DNA of 64,000 bases from Iris pallida (GCA_029216955.1 JANAVB010003400.1:20285988-20349987); one strand, 5' to 3'; positions 46,927 to 60,829 are shown, numbered from the stretch's first letter. The notes: a model not told the origin generated them from the sequence alone. Translations and numbers: made by a program.

Positions 46927-49900
46927 TCAAGCAATTCTACCCATAAGGTGATAAGCATGAGGAATCAGGACAATCAAGGTATACAGAAAAAGATATACCT
47001 TGTGAGTCAAACAGGTGTGGATACCGTGATCGAATATCATCTTCACGTTCCCACTTGACTCTCCCAAGGAGTGATGACCCCAAGCAACACGGACAAGACT
47101 AATTGTTCGGTTCTTGAGTATCTTCTCTCTTCGGTCCAAAATGGACACAGGCTGTTCCTCGTAAGACAGGTTGGTACCAACAACCAACTCAGAATGATCA
47201 AGGATATGGCTTGGGTCCGATACATACCTTCGCAACTGAGATACATGAAATACGTCATGCACCTCTCGTAACGAAGGTGGGAGTGATAAACGATAAGCAA
47301 CATCGCCTATCCGATCAAGAATAACAAATGGGTCCACGTACCGCGGACTCAGTTTCCCGCGAACGCCAAATCTAATGACCCCACGAGTAGGTGAGATCCG
47401 CAAGAATACGTGGTCCCCAACAGAGAACTCTAACGGCCTACGATGCTGGTCCGTCCAATGACGATGCCGGTCCTGCGCAACTCAAAGTCGCTCTCTAATT
47501 CCCTTAACCAATTCAACCGTCTGAACAATCATTTCTGGGCCTAACATCTTCCTCTCTCCGATATCATCCCATGCTAGTGGCGACCTGCACTTCTTACCAT
47601 ATAATGCCTCAAATGGCGCCATCTGGATACTGGCTTGATAACTGTTGTTGTATGAAAACTCAACTAAGTGCAGGTGGCTTTCCCAAGATCCTCCAAAATC
47701 TAGGGTGCAAGCTCGTAACATGTCTTCCAAAGTCTGAATTGTCCTTTCTGATTGCCCGTCCGTCTGTGGGTGGTAAGCCGTGCTAAATCTTAACTTGGTA
47801 CCCAGACTATGATGCAAGCTCTTCCAGAAATGTGATATAAAACGGGTATCTCTGTCGGACACAATACTGACAGGGACTCCATGCTGCCTGACTATCTGTT
47901 GTATATACAACTCTGCCAACTTTTCTGTAGATTGCCCTACTCTGAAAGGAAGAAAATATGCTACCTTTGTAAGCCGATCCACTATCACCCAAATAGCATC
48001 TTTACCACTTGGTGATCTCGGTAAACCGGTCACAAAGTCCATTGTAATATGTTCCCATTTCCATTCCGGAATAGGAAGCGGTTGCAATAATCCAGTTGGC
48101 CTCTGTTGTTCTGCCTTCACTTGCTGACATACCAAGCAACGGGAAACAAATCTAGCTATCTCCCTCTTCATCCCGTTCCACCAGAAGTGCTGCTTGATAT
48201 CTTGGTACATCTTGGTCCCTCCAGGGTGAATAGAATATTGAGAACTGTGAGCTTCTGCCATAACCTCCTATCTGATATCTCCACTAGGAACACATAGGCG
48301 TCACCCAAACCTAAGTGTACCATCTTCATGGATTTGCATCTCCTTTCTGAGTCCTGACTCACATTCTGTCCTAAGCTTCTGAATCCTTGGGTCCTGTGCC
48401 TGAGCTGCCTTGATCCTGTCTACCAAGTCGGATTGAACTTGTAGACTCGCCAGAATTCCTATACCATTAGGAAGTATAACTTCGATGCCCATCTCCTGAA
48501 GGTCTTCTAAGATGTGCTTCTGCGTTGTCAACATAAATGCGCCGCCTCTTCTGCTGAGAGCGTCTGCTACCACATTAGCCTTGCCTGGATGATACTGAAG
48601 CTCCATGTCATAATCCTTGATCAACTCCAACCATCTTCTCTGCCTCATGTTCAGCTCCTTCTGAGTAAAGATGTACTTCAGGCTTTTATGGTCTGTGTAC
48701 ATGTCTACTCGGTCACCATATAAATAATGTCTCCATAGCTTCAAAGCAAATACTGCTGCCGCCAACTCCAAATCATGAGTTGGGTAATTCTTCTCGTGGT
48801 CTCGAAGCTGCCTAGATGCATATGCTATCACCTTCCCATGTTGCATAAGGACACATCCAAGTCCTTTACCTGACGCATCACAATATACAGTAAAACCTCC
48901 GGGTCCCACTGGCAATGTAAGAATAGGCGCTGATATCAATTTCTGCTTCATATTCTCAAATGATGCCTGGCATTCTACAGACCAAACGAATGGTACATCC
49001 TTCCGTGTCAAGCGGGTCATGAGTGCTGAAAGTCTTGCAAAATCTGACACAAACCTTCTGTAATATCCTGCCAATCCCAAGAAACTCCGTACATCAGCTA
49101 CGGTCTTGGGTACTGGCCAACTCTTCACTGCTTCTACCTTCTTGGGATCCACTGCTACTCCAGTTCCTGATATAATATGACCCAAAAATGAAATGTGGTC
49201 CATCCAGAACTCACACTTGCTGAGCTTGGCATACAACTGGTTCTCCTTCAGAACCTGCAACACTTTCCTGAGGTGGTCTTCATGCTCCTCTTCACTAGAA
49301 GAGTACACAAGAATATCGTCGAGAAACACCACGACAAACTGATCTAAATACGGCATAAAGATACGATTCATCAAATCCATGAATATTGCTGGAGCATTGG
49401 TCAAACCAAACGGCATTACTAAGAATTCATAATGCCTATACTTCGACCTGAATGCTGTCTTGGGAATATCCTCCTTCCGAACCCTCACCTGATGATACCC
49501 TGAACGAAGATCTATCTTGGAGAAAACTCTAGCCTTGCTCAACTGATCAAATAAGTCGTCGATCCTGGGTAATGGGTACTTGTTCTTTACTGTTGCCGCA
49601 TTTAGCTTCCTGTAATCGATGCACAATCTGGACGACCCATCCTTCTTTTCCACAAGTACCACTGGTGCTGCCCATGGTGACACGCTAGCTTGGATGAACT
49701 TCTTCTCCTTCAATTCCTCTATGTGCTGATATACCTTGGCCTGCTCTGAATCCGCCATTCTGTAAACCCGATCTGATATCGTTTTAGTTCCTGGTGCCAA
49801 TTCTATACTGAACTCAATATCTCTAACCGGTGGGAGACCTGGAAGTTCTTCAGGAAATACGTCTAGAAATTCTTCAACTACCTTCGGAACTTGAACTTCT

Positions 49901-51642
49901 TCCATTGCCGTCACTACTCCCTGTTCTTGTTGAGTTGCCACTGATCTGACTAAGGTGAACCGCTTCATGCCTGGAATATCAAAAGATATACTCCCTCTAC
50001 GACAATCTATTGTCGCATGACTGTCTTTCAGCCAGTCCATGCCTAAGATAACGTCAAAATTTCCAACAGGAAATTCTATCAACTGGGCGGGTAAAGAATG
50101 CCCGCAAACTACAATGCTACACGCTAGAATAACTCTACTAACTCCTACGAGCCCATTACCAGTGAGTATATTCAACCTCCCTGGCAATGCCTCGAATTCC
50201 ATTCCTAGCCGTGTTGCAAATTGTGCAGATATAAATGAGTGGGATGCTCCCGAATCAAACAATGCTACTGCGGGATAAGAGGCGACGAGAATGTTACCTG
50301 CCACAACATCTTCCGATGCCAATGCCTCTTCCAAGGACAGAGTGAATGCCTGTCCTCGACCTCCTTGTTGGTTTCCATGCTGTGGCCTAGCCTGGTACTG
50401 CTGCTGGCCCCTTCCTTGATGATGCTGGGGTGGTCTATGCTGGTGTTGCTGCATCGGCGGTCCCTGCTGCCGAAACATCTGAGCCTGCGGCATTAACGGA
50501 CGCTGTGCCAACGGCCTCACTGCCATCGCTGGTCCTCGATACTGTCCGGCCCCTGGTGCTGGCAGAGCAGGAAATTGCTGTACGGGCCCTCCTGACCTCG
50601 AGTTCATGGGACATGTGGTAACCCGATGGTCTGGGTTTCCACATATCAAACACTGCCCGTTCAATGTCCGACACACATCTCTAGTGTGTCATACCTTTCC
50701 ACTATAAGTACAGCCCGCCGGGGGTTGCTGGTTCTTCCTCTGTTGCTGTTGCTGCCTGGGTGGTGGTGCTGGCCCTCGTATCGCCACATCGTGGATACGA
50801 ATGCCAGGGGATGGTGCTGTTGTTCGGGGCGCTGCTCCCCCTCCTCCTTCAATCTGACTGTGGGATCTCTTCTGACCTCCAGTCCTTGCCGCAAGCCTCT
50901 GAATGGTGATTTCATGCCTGCGGGTTACCGTCAATATCTCATCAAAAGTCTGGTAATTGTGCCCTTCTATCAATTGCAAGAGCTCAAGATGAAACCCTTG
51001 CTGAAACCTCATAGCCCTCTGGCGCTCCGTTGCTACCATCTCTGGGGCAAACCTACTCAATCTGCAGAACTCCGCTGCATAAGCATCTACAGTCTTGCCA
51101 GCCTGTCTGAGGTTGATAAACTTCTGTTGCAGCTCAAACTGCGCCACAACTCCATAATACTTCGTCTTGAACCTTGCAGTAAAATCATCCCAAGCCACAG
51201 GACGTCTGATGCCTACTTCCTCTGCTTCCCACCAATCACGTGCGAGATCCTGAAGTAACAACTTTACTAGATCCACACGTTCTTCTGCCGGCACCTTAGC
51301 GGCTGTCAGAATAGCCTCGATATCCTTAAGCCATGCATCTGCTGAGATGGCATCCTCCGTGCCTTCGAAACGGCAGGGGTTGTACTTGCAAAATCGGGCT
51401 GACGCTCCTGAATCTGGCCTCGCCCCTCTTTCCAATGCCGTCTGTAATCCTTGGTTGAGTAGTACATTCTGCTCCTGCAACTCAGCGTGCATGCGCTGCT
51501 GGGCTAACATCTGGTGTTGCTGAGTGGCCATCATCCCTCTCATAATCTCTAGAAGGGCTGGTGTGTCCACTTGGGTAGGTGGAACTGTTGGTGGGGGTGG
51601 AACATCTGGATACTGCGATCCAGCTGCTGCTTCCACTATCAC
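46927..51642 (-). pseudogene. Element C gag-pol polyprotein (Tekay-like), nonsense-interrupted
   Basis: All parts lie in one frame. Order: gag (NPCRFEGTEDAISADAWLKD, LARDWWEAEEV), CCHC-type knuckles ([14 protein letters not shown]), aspartyl protease ([13 protein letters not shown]), RT ([31 protein letters not shown]), RNase H ([19 protein letters not shown]), integrase (CLVCQQVK, TMDFVTGLP, YHPQTDGQSERT), C-terminal GVRGKLSPRYV and a chromodomain-like tail (PVSILDRREKILKNRTI). The chromodomain-like end and order place it in the Tekay/Del chromovirus group. Breaks: TGA 50689-50691, TGA 48301-48303, TAG 48268-48270, TGA 47482-47484, and a 1-base loss near 47054 in the tail. The first knuckle has Ser for Cys (TYSGKV). 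Two more stops lie just upstream of 51642, so the start is uncertain. Confidence 0.9.
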
Positions 51643-51914
51643 TTCTTCTTGGGTAGCCTCTTGAGTTAGTACCGGCTCTTGTTGCTAACCAACTTAGTCA
51701 GGTTGTCCATGTTGCTGTCCAGCTCTGACAGGTGCGGACGAGGTGCCCCTAAGAAAAGGGACAAGAGAACAATCAAACGACCGGACATGAAGGATCAATG
51801 AAGTCAAAGGATACTGGAATGTCAAGCTAGAGTTGAGAATTGACGAATCATGAGATCAAGGGGAAACATGTGTGATTGAGACATCCTATTAAACACCCCA
51901 CAAGTCTGAAATCA

Positions 51915-51932
51915 GACCTGCATGGGCCACCA
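51915..51932 (-). promoter_or_regulatory. Primer-binding site, tRNA-Ile type
   Basis: TGGTGGCCCATGCAGGTC on the minus strand, 9 nt inside the LTR end at 51942. Confidence 0.68.
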
Positions 51933-51941
51933 CTAAAACCT

Positions 51942-54900
51942 TGTCACGCCCCAGAACCAGAATACTGGAGAGCAGGGGAATGACTCAGCCAGCTACGTAT
52001 TACGGGTAGATGAATACCGTATAATACGATCAATGCTGTCTAACCAGACGAGGGGGGTGCATACTACATAAAAGTCCTACTATGGTCACTTCACATCTAT
52101 TGTCTCAATCATTCAAACAAGGAACAGAAATAGAGAACATGTAAGATAAAGCAGTAAGGCGTCCCAAACGTTTTGTCAAAATGTTCTTGACATCTGGCTT
52201 TACAAAACATAGCCAGATGATGTAGTAAGGTATACACAATTGTTATCAGCTGCAGTCTGACTTTAGTTACAATTATGTAAAAAGTAAGTACAAGACAATC
52301 CGACTAACATGTCGGTGCCAAACGGCAAAGTATAAAGTATTTAACAAAACGAGCGGGGAAGTAAGAAAACCCACTCGAGTCCTCCTGCGATCATCCTTCT
52401 AGTGTTGACCATCTTGGAGGTAGAAGTAAGCTGGATCCTCGGGGACTGGCTCTAAATCTGGCCATGCAAAACCAGAGAGGTTAGACCTCTAATAGCAAGT
52501 ACCACAAGGGAGAACGATATGAAGGACTAAACCAGTAAGTAAGAGAATATAATAATAGATCTCTGCTTGCTACTAGGACTCACATCACATCAAGACACTT
52601 CGAACCAACCTTCCAACCAAACAACGACAGAAGTTGGCCCGTCATGTCCTGACATTCTGATCATCCCAGTTAGGTAACAGAGTATAGTGCACAAACAAAT
52701 CATCTTGAACGGCCAATCAACTCCTACGGCTTGCTATTATGAGTTCTAAGTTATCCTGGAATAATGCAATTAGGGATTCCTCAGTTCTTACTATGTGCAA
52801 GCAAGGCTAGTCTATCCAGTCAATCAATTGGCCCATGCATGAATTAGACGAGTCCTAGCAGGACGCTCGTCGATATACAATATACAATAATAATAAAAGC
52901 AGATACTGTTCCCTGCCCATGTGGCAGATTTACAGTATCTGTGGAAACCAGCCGGCCCGTCGGGTACTACTCGTTCCAAGGGGGCTGCCAGGTAAGAATT
53001 CGGGAATCCATTCTCTCCATGCAATCATTATTTTATTTAACTTAATAGTCCCTACGTTGAGTGAAATCCCATGCCGTGGATCATGGTCATTCAAATGAGT
53101 ACTTTCGTACGGGGTACGATATGCACAACTCTACAACGATACCAGTGCGGTTAGGTTGCAGGTCTTACATAGCGTAATGCAATAATCAAATCTAACCACG
53201 ATAATCATGCCTTGACCATAAAGTACACATACTTCTTTCGTAGAAAAATAACTAAATAATTAAATAAATAATTTGAAGCCTGTATGTGCCTGTATGTCAA
53301 TATTCGAGATTAGCCAGTCGATTACAATAGTTCATTTCATGAACGTGTCTCATTCATTCAATTCAATAAGACGACTAGCCAGCCTCTTTAGTTCCAACTA
53401 GGAACGCATGATCAATTTAGTCAAGCTAACAATTATTATCAATGGTGACAAGGCATGATCAATTATTAATCAAGGTAACAATCAATGTTAATTACTGCCA
53501 AATTCGGGAAATAAAAATTTATTTCAATCGTGTCAATCAAATCGTAATTTACCAAGTTCAGGACAAAAGGCGTAAGGATATAAAATGGACGTAAAATATC
53601 TAATAAAATATCAATATTCAGGGCTATAGAATAGTCATGCGGCTAAGTCTAATGCGGCCAGGATGAATCTTATGCGGCAAGGAAAGGAGTCGGGTTCATG
53701 CGGCTCAGGGGGTAGAGGCACATGCGGCTGAAGAGGCAGGAACCTATGCGGCTGGGGAGTGGGACTAGCTCCCATGCGGCAAGCGGAAGGGATGTTCCAT
53801 GCGGCTAGGATGAATTGGGCTCATGCGGCCGAAAAAGACAAGACACATGCGGTCAGCGGAAAGGGCACTCCTGCGGCTGGCGGTAAATGAGTCCATGCGG
53901 CTCAACCAAGTCGAACCCCATGCGGCCGGGTCAAGGAGATTGCTTATGCGGCTGACGGGGGGGGAAGTTCATGCGGTTTATAAGGTTCAGGACCTCATGC
54001 AGCCAGCGAGTGAGTCTAGTTCATGCGGCTGGGTTTAGGAGAGAAATCCATGTGGTCAAGAAAGGGATTCAGTCCTATGCGGCTGAGAGTCCCATGCGGC
54101 TGAGTTACTTGCCGCATGAAGTGTCATGCGGCCAAGTCAAGCCCATGCGGCCAGGAGAAGGAGTACAAGTTCATGTGGTTTAAGAAAGACGAGGGCGCAT
54201 ATGCGGTTAAGTGGGAAAGTCCATGCGGCTGGGAATCACTTGCCGCATGATTTATTCATGCGGTCAAGTCAAGTACTGTTCTTCTTCTCCAAGTTTCAGA
54301 GAAGAAGAACACCATGAACCCAAGCTTCAAAGTTCCATAAAACCTTCATCCAGAGTCCAAATTCGAACTTCCTTAGGTCAAAATTGGGTAGAACGAAATT
54401 CTCTACAACATGGAACTATCAAAACTTGAAGATATTAAAGTTTACTAGATCAAAACCTAAGAAACCCGAAAATGTAGCAAACTTAGATCTACAACAAATT
54501 AGCCATGGAAATTGAAAATGCTAAGTACTAAAGAGACTTAGAATCAAATAAGGAGGATGATGGAACAATAATAATGGAGATCCATCAAGAAGCAAGTTGG
54601 CACTTGCCTACGATTTGGTAGGTGGAGAGAGTAAAGAAGAAGAAGAAGAGGAGTAATGGTGAGAATGAGTAATGAGGAGAGAGAATGGTGAGGGTGGCTT
54701 TAAATATGGAAGGGGTGGTAGGTGGGAGTTGGACCGGGTCCAATGGGTCCAATGGGTCGGGTTGTACGGGTCCAACAAGACTAACCCGAAAGTAAGACTA
54801 AAGCAGGAAATAAAATGCAGGTAATAAAATTACAGGAAGAAATATAGAAATAAAATTGCAGGAAATAAATTAACATAAAAATTAAAGAGGAGCTAATTAA

Positions 54901-55089
54901 TTAACATGAAAATTTAGAGAGCAGATAATAGAATTGCAGAAAAATAAAGTGCGGAAAATAAAATGCAGGTAATTAATTAACATGAAGTTATTAAGAATTT
55001 AAATACAGGATACTACATGATAAATGCTAAATAAATACATTCAGGCAATATACGTATTAAAATACGCATTCTGGGAACGGGGAGTGACA
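51942..55089 (-). repeat. 5' LTR of element C
   Basis: A 3.15-kb LTR matching 43635-46766. The candidate promoter TATTTAAA (complement near 54700) is about 390 nt from the LTR start, so most of the LTR would be transcribed leader. Confidence 0.92.
53635..54270. repeat. CATGCGGC motif array, element C right LTR
   Basis: Same array as at 45320-45960, including the terminal hairpin at 54243-54263. Confidence 0.88.
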
Positions 55090-55137
55090 GGGATTAAACT
55101 ATTGCAAGTCCTTATCCAACTGAAAATTCCCACCTCA

Positions 55138-55144
55138 TATATAA
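55138..55144 (+). promoter_or_regulatory. Candidate TATA box of LTR D
   Basis: TATATAA followed by GGAGAGG, about 690 nt into the LTR once element C is removed. Confidence 0.45.
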
Positions 55145-56333
55145 GGAGAGGTACTCATCCATATATTGCTACCATTCACAAATTCCTCCCAAAATTATTT
55201 TTCCACAACGTGCGTGCATCGTGTCCGTGCCAACCCAAGCCAGCGTGCATCGTGTCTGTGAATCTTATTCCAGCTTCAGTACAATGATCCACGTCGTGTC
55301 GGACAGCCCCCGACACGATGACATAAAATCTAACCCTACGCCCGATGCCGTTCTCCGACTCCCCGTCACCCCGCTCACCAAATTTTTGACACCACCATCA
55401 TCAATATCCCACCATCGCCAACACCACCCCGTCATCCTCTCGACCTTCGGCCAATTCCCGACCCGTTCCGACACAACCACCGTACCCCTATTCTTAGCCA
55501 AAATCGCCGACCATACCCCCTGACCTCACAAAAGGCAACAACTGCCATCGCCACACAGCACTCCGCCACCAACGGCGACACCCCAAAACCAACATCACCA
55601 TCGACACCCAGAAAACAAAGAAGGCAAAAACTAACCTAACCCTCACCAGACCGCCGCTCTGGCGTCGACCGCTGCGCCGAGCCGTACTTCGCGTCTCATC
55701 CGACGCGTCACCACCTCCGCCGTTACCTCGGGAGCTGCCGCTGCCGATTGCTCGTGCGTGGCCATTTTCCTCCGCTCGATCCTCCGTCCTGCAGCGCCCG
55801 TAGGCGCGCGTGTCACCTTCGCCGACCACCAGAGGTCTCCGCCTCCGCGACGCCTGACCGCGCCGCCCTGCCCCGCTCACGGTTGATCGCCGGTGCCAGA
55901 AGCCGTGCTCGGTGCAGCCGAGCATTTCCTCAGCCCGGCATCCTCCTTCCACCGTGCTCCGGCCACCTCGCCGCGAGCGGGCCATCCACCGCGGCCAGCC
56001 ACCGCACAAGGCCTTCTTCCCCTCCCTCTCTCGCCTGCTGTTTTCCCCGCTCCCCGCCATGCGACTGCCGAATACCGCCTCGCGTCGACGAGCGCCCCGC
56101 CGTGCGCGCCACTACGCGCAGGATCTCCTCCGCAGTCGTCGCCGCCTCCATCGGAGCGCCCGCCACCCGTGAAGCCCACATCGGCCGCCCAGCTCCACTG
56201 GAGAACTCCGCCGGCGCCGATCGCCGCCCTCCGCCGAATCGAGGTGAGAAACCCTCTTTTTTCCTCTCTCTCACTCTTACTGTATAGTATTGGGAAAGGA
56301 AGCAGTTTATAACTGTTTGAATCCTTATTTATC

Positions 56334-56379
56334 ATTATTATTATTATTATTATTAGAACTATTATTATTATTATCATCA

Positions 56380-56439
<60 letters not shown>

Positions 56440-56455
56440 TACTGTTATTATTATT
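56334..56455. repeat. (TTA)n microsatellite
   Basis: Long TTA/ATT trinucleotide run with few interruptions. Confidence 0.92.
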
Positions 56456-57797
56456 AATATTTTGGAAAAATAGTTACATATTATTTTATAGGATTATTAT
56501 CATATTTTGGAGAATTATAAATGTACTCATATTTACTAGATGTAAATTTCCTGATTATAAACTAACTTCTAGAATTTTTATTTATTTAATTAAATATAGT
56601 TTTTCTATCTGTAAATCTATAATTTCACAAACTTAGAATATGTGTGGCATAAAATGTTTTGTGTATTTTTCAAGTATTTAATGTATAAATACTTTTGAAC
56701 TAATAAAAGGGCAATTTCCAAAAAGTTATCATATCTTGTTTTCAAGTAATTATATATATACATATATTAAAAAAAATATTTACTTAGTAATATAGTTTTG
56801 ACCAAAAATATTTTTTCGAGATTCTTGAATAATTTCATATGATGTTACCAAATTTATACAAGGATTTTCTAGTATTTACGAATGTTTACCAAGTATTTTT
56901 AGATAATAAAAGCTAGTTTCAAACATTATAAGTAATTGCTAAAATAGATTTACCTAAAATAATTTTGTCCACAATATTCAAGTATTCATCAAAATTATTA
57001 TTTTACCAATGTACTTTTCGAGTAATATAAAATATTTTCAAAAATATTATATTATTCTACTTCTGCAAATTTCTTCTAAATTATCCCCTTTGATCATGAC
57101 TAATCGCTCATTCCTATTTTCTCGCAAAATTGGATCCTGTTTGCACCAACCATGGCTATTGGACGCAACGGAACATGTCAGAACATTATACCACACCAGG
57201 CGTTCCCCCAGGCAAGACACGTTGCCTTTATTGTTTAAATTTTCTGCTCAATATCATGTATGTTTTGTTTATTTTTCAGTTGTTTCTTTCTAAATTATAT
57301 GTAGATACAAATTACTATATTTTATGCAATTGGCTTAGAGTTAAGGGACTACCGTCAAATTTAGTGTGTTTCATTGACTTGTCACGATTGTACACGAGTT
57401 GTGTGTGAGAGTTGTGAGTAACATATAGAGGTCACTTGCGTGTGGGTTGATCCTCCGTGCGCATGCGTAGGAATAACTGTCAATAGATGCATGTTAGAAG
57501 ATTTGACAGTTATCTATTATAAAATAGTATGGTAGAAACGACACGTGTTTGTGTGTCATGGTTACGACACACATATAGTATCATTGGGGGAGGGAACAGC
57601 TACTAGCGTAGGGGCTACATTTATATTTACACACATTTGGGAGATAGTGTCTAAGATGAGCGCTACGTGTTACCCGGCCGATAGTGTCTCGGATGAGCGC
57701 TACTTGTTGGCCACTCTTTATTACTTGCTTGTGACAGCCCCTGCGTAGAACGTTGTCCTCTAAAGTGCAGTCCATATAGAATGGTTAGGAACCTTTA

Positions 57798-58600
57798 CAC
57801 TACCAAAATTTGTCGATTTAGCGACGGCCAGATCCGTCGCCAGTCCGACGGGAATTTCTATTAGCGATCGATCACTGACGGGTTTTGACCAAAAAAATCT
57901 GTCGGCAATCAGCTCGTCGCTAATAACGGTCCGTCGCTACGTAGTCGTCAAGCGATGGACTAGCGACGACATTTCGACTTCACAATACGAAGTATTAGCG
58001 ACTACCTTCCGACGGACTGGCGTCCATTTCAAGTATTAAATACTGAACTGTTTAGACAATAGCGACGTAAAGTTCCGTCGGTAAACCGTCGTAATAGCGT
58101 ATCAGAGTGTATCGTTCCGTCGTTAATCCGTCGATCGCCGTCGATAACAAAGGACGGATTAGCGACGGTTTGCTGACGAAAAATCTGTCAATCAGGTTCT
58201 GGAAATGCTTGACATTTCCAGCACCATGGCGACGGAATAGTCGTCGCTAATCTGTCGCTACGCCATCGACAGAGCGACTGATTAGTGGCTGATTATCCGT
58301 CGCCATGGTTCTGGAAATGTCAAGCATTTCTAGAACCTTGTCGACGGATTGTCCGTCGCTACACCGTCGTGAGGGCGACTGATTAGTGGCTGATTATCAG
58401 TCGCCCTGGCGACGGATATTCCGTCGCTATTCCGTCGAACTATATACTACCAGAACCTTGCCGACGGATATTCCGTCAATTACCCGTCGCTACCTGGAAA
58501 CAGTTTCAAATCTCCAGTTAGCGATGGCTCATCCGTCGAAAATTAGTCGGAAACTGGGAATATTCGTCGCTAACCAGTCACTAGTCCATCGCTAACTGAG
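57798..58600. repeat. Subterminal repeat array of the large CACTA
   Basis: Dozens of GACGGA, CCGTCG and GCGACGG motifs in both orientations. A nested inverted piece TTCTGGAAATG...CATTTCCAG lies at about 58195-58345. Confidence 0.85.
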
Positions 58601-58927
58601 ATTTTTTGGAAAAAAAAAATTGCAGCACTTTCCCTGTTCACAAAAATATGCATAAACCAAACCAATATATAACGCACACCAATTATCCAACAATCACATA
58701 GACTAAATATATAATGCACACCAATTATCCAAGAATCACATAGACCAAATATGCACATACGAATTTAATGCACACCAATTATCCAAGAATCACAGACCAA
58801 ACCAAATTAATAGAAAATAAACATCAATTATCCTGAAGAGTAACATAATATCCGGTGCTATAATCCGATTATAGCACAATTAATCCAAAGCTCTTACAAA
58901 TATTCCAAATTTTCTTAATACAATATT

Positions 58928-60781
58928 TTAAGAAGAATGAGGAGGTCGATTGTCCGGTGGTAGTAATCCCAGCTGCGACCGACGAATATACTCCTCCACT
59001 AGGTACGACGGCAAGCCGTTGTAGACACTGCTTGGAAGTCGGCGTAGCTGCTCTGGCGACATGAGATCCAGGAGTGACGTCACAGTCGTAGGCGGTACCA
59101 CAGGGGCATCAGGGTTGAAAGAAAGATGACCCACGGAAGAAGGACCGACACCAGCAGTCGACGGACCAGTAGAAGACGGACCAACACCATCAGCAGACGG
59201 ACCGGCAGCAGCAGACGGAGGCGGAAAGTACGTGGCAAATTGCTCCCGCAAGGACGATACCGCCTCGTGCAGCTGCGTAAGCTGCAACCTAACATCATCG
59301 TCTGCCGGGGCCACGGGAGGAGGCGGTGTCGGTAGAAATCTCTGTGTCGCCATGTGCAACGGCCCTAGGGAGCCGAGTCCGTACAGGAGCCCTTTCCTAA
59401 AGCCGCCTACGTTATCTACGAACAAGTCGTTACGAGCGGCCAAAGAAGAAGGCGTCCGGGAGGACGTCGTTTCACCGACATCCTCGGTGTCAGTTAACTG
59501 AGCCCGACTAAGGGCCTCACGATACGCAGCCTATCAAATGAATGTGTTTATATTATAAGATTTACCTAAGTTGTAATCTAAATCCTATGTTTCACTAAGT
59601 TAAGTGTGAATCCGAAGTTTACCTAAGTTATAGTCCGAATACTTTTAATTCTAACGTAAATCTCATAAACATAAGTACTTACATCAGTCTCCTTGGCCCT
59701 CTCGTCGACGAAGCTCACGTCCTTCCGTCTTTTGTGCGTATGCTGGAACACGTCGTGCATGGTGATCGATTCTGGCGCCCTTTCCTCCTTTACCGCCCGT
59801 TGGGCCTGTATACGAAATTTTCGTAGAACCTAATTAACTCCTTTAATTAATAATACCTAATTCGATAGTGAAATAAATTTACGGTAGCTCACCAGATCTG
59901 CAAGCGTCGCTGCATGGGGCCTTGATCCCCCCGTATGAAGGCCCGCGGCCTGTCGGTTCGCCTTCGCCTTCTCCGATTTCTCCTTGTACGCAGGGGTATC
60001 CATCATACCTAAGAGGTCCTCATAATACTCCTGCCGGATCCAATTCGGCCTCGTATGCCCCATTTTCAGGTCATGAATCATATCATGTATCTTCTTCGAG
60101 GCAGCGCTTCTGTAGGTCCTGCGGATCGCGTCCTCGCGATGGGAGGGCCACCAGTACGTCGTCTAACATAAAAATTCAATTATCATGCAATTTAAAAAAT
60201 GGTTGATTAAAGAGTAACTAATAATTAACCAGAAGATATAGATATATACCCTCAACTCGTCGAGCCAGACGTACTTTACGTTTAGGAGCACCGACGAAAA
60301 GTTGAGGTAGGGACCGTGGAAGTTAGTCCTGATAATTTCTCCAAGAGCCCTGCCAACATTAAACGAAAAAAACCTACAAAGAAGAAACGACTGTATTATT
60401 AACTTGAATAAATAAAAGAAATTTAATAAATTATCTTAAATTTACTTACGAGGTCCCCGCGGGCCATAACTCTCGTCGGAACTCGCCTCTCGGCCTCTCT
60501 GGTGCCGTCGGAGGATCCGCGGGTCCGCGTATGTACTCCCCAGTAACCGGATGGAACCGAGTATGGGGGTACTCCGGGGCCCACTATGCAGTAACTGAGG
60601 CATCCCCTGGTGGATCCGTTGCTGGTGGTTCCGATAGCGGAACGGATCCGCTAGCAGATCCGGACTCATGCCTCGATGAAGTGGTCGATCGAGGGCGGGA
60701 TGCGTCTGTGCCCGGGGTACTCTCCGGGTCGGGGTCGCTCGATGGGGTCACATTCCGGGAACTTTGAATGCGACCACGACC

Positions 60782-60812
<31 letters not shown>

Positions 60813-60829
60813 CCACCACGACCAGCCAT
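58928..60829 (-). pseudogene. CACTA second gene (Transposase_24, Ptta/En/Spm type), five exons
   Basis: Exons by canonical GT-AG sites: 60450-60829, 60250-60373, 59893-60162, 59683-59805, 58928-59530. They total 1500 nt, and phases agree at every junction. The 499-residue product starts with a poly-Gly/Arg stretch and a Ser/Pro-rich region. PEYPHTRFHPVTGEYIRG and a conserved core follow (WLDELR, TTYWWPSHREDAIRRTY, MGHTRPNWIRQEYYEDLL, PAYKEKSEKAKANRQ), then HDVFQHTHKRRKD, a proline/serine-rich linker and ...YLVEEYIRRSQLG. This layout is the accessory CACTA transposase family (PF03004-like), thought to bind transposon ends. One in-frame TAG at 60584-60586 interrupts exon 1 before WAPEY, consistent with CAG to TAG. 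It lies 250 bp downstream of tnp2 on the same strand. Confidence 0.8.

Larger units (their letters stand above)
43635..55089 (-). mobile_element. Tekay/Del-like Ty3-gypsy element C, complete, youngest of the set
   Basis: LTRs 43635-46766 and 51942-55089 with identical 5-bp duplication GGGAT (43630-43634 and 55090-55094). LTRs begin TGTCAC and end GTGACA. By eye they differ at roughly 1 percent of positions. The interior has one gag-pol frame on the minus strand with a few nonsense codons and one late frameshift. It interrupts LTR D. Confidence 0.92.
55095..57736 (+). repeat. LTR D, second part
   Basis: Resumes after GGGAT. A TATATAA box (55138-55144) precedes a GC-rich stretch to 56240 with multi-phase open frames lacking any protein family. 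AT-rich sequence follows, then two related ~38-bp units containing GATAGTGTC and GATGAGCGCTAC near 57640-57710, and a likely end CTTGTGACA at 57736. The flanks TCCTG and GCCCC do not match, so this is not a clean solo LTR. Confidence 0.5.

Noticed and set aside
55490..56390. Several open frames over 100 residues on both strands
   Set aside because: Same GC-rich LTR effect in LTR D; no motif, and frames conflict with one another.
42991..57736. Clean solo LTR
   Set aside because: The 5-bp flanks (TCCTG and GCCCC) do not match and the left neighbour is truncated at the junction.
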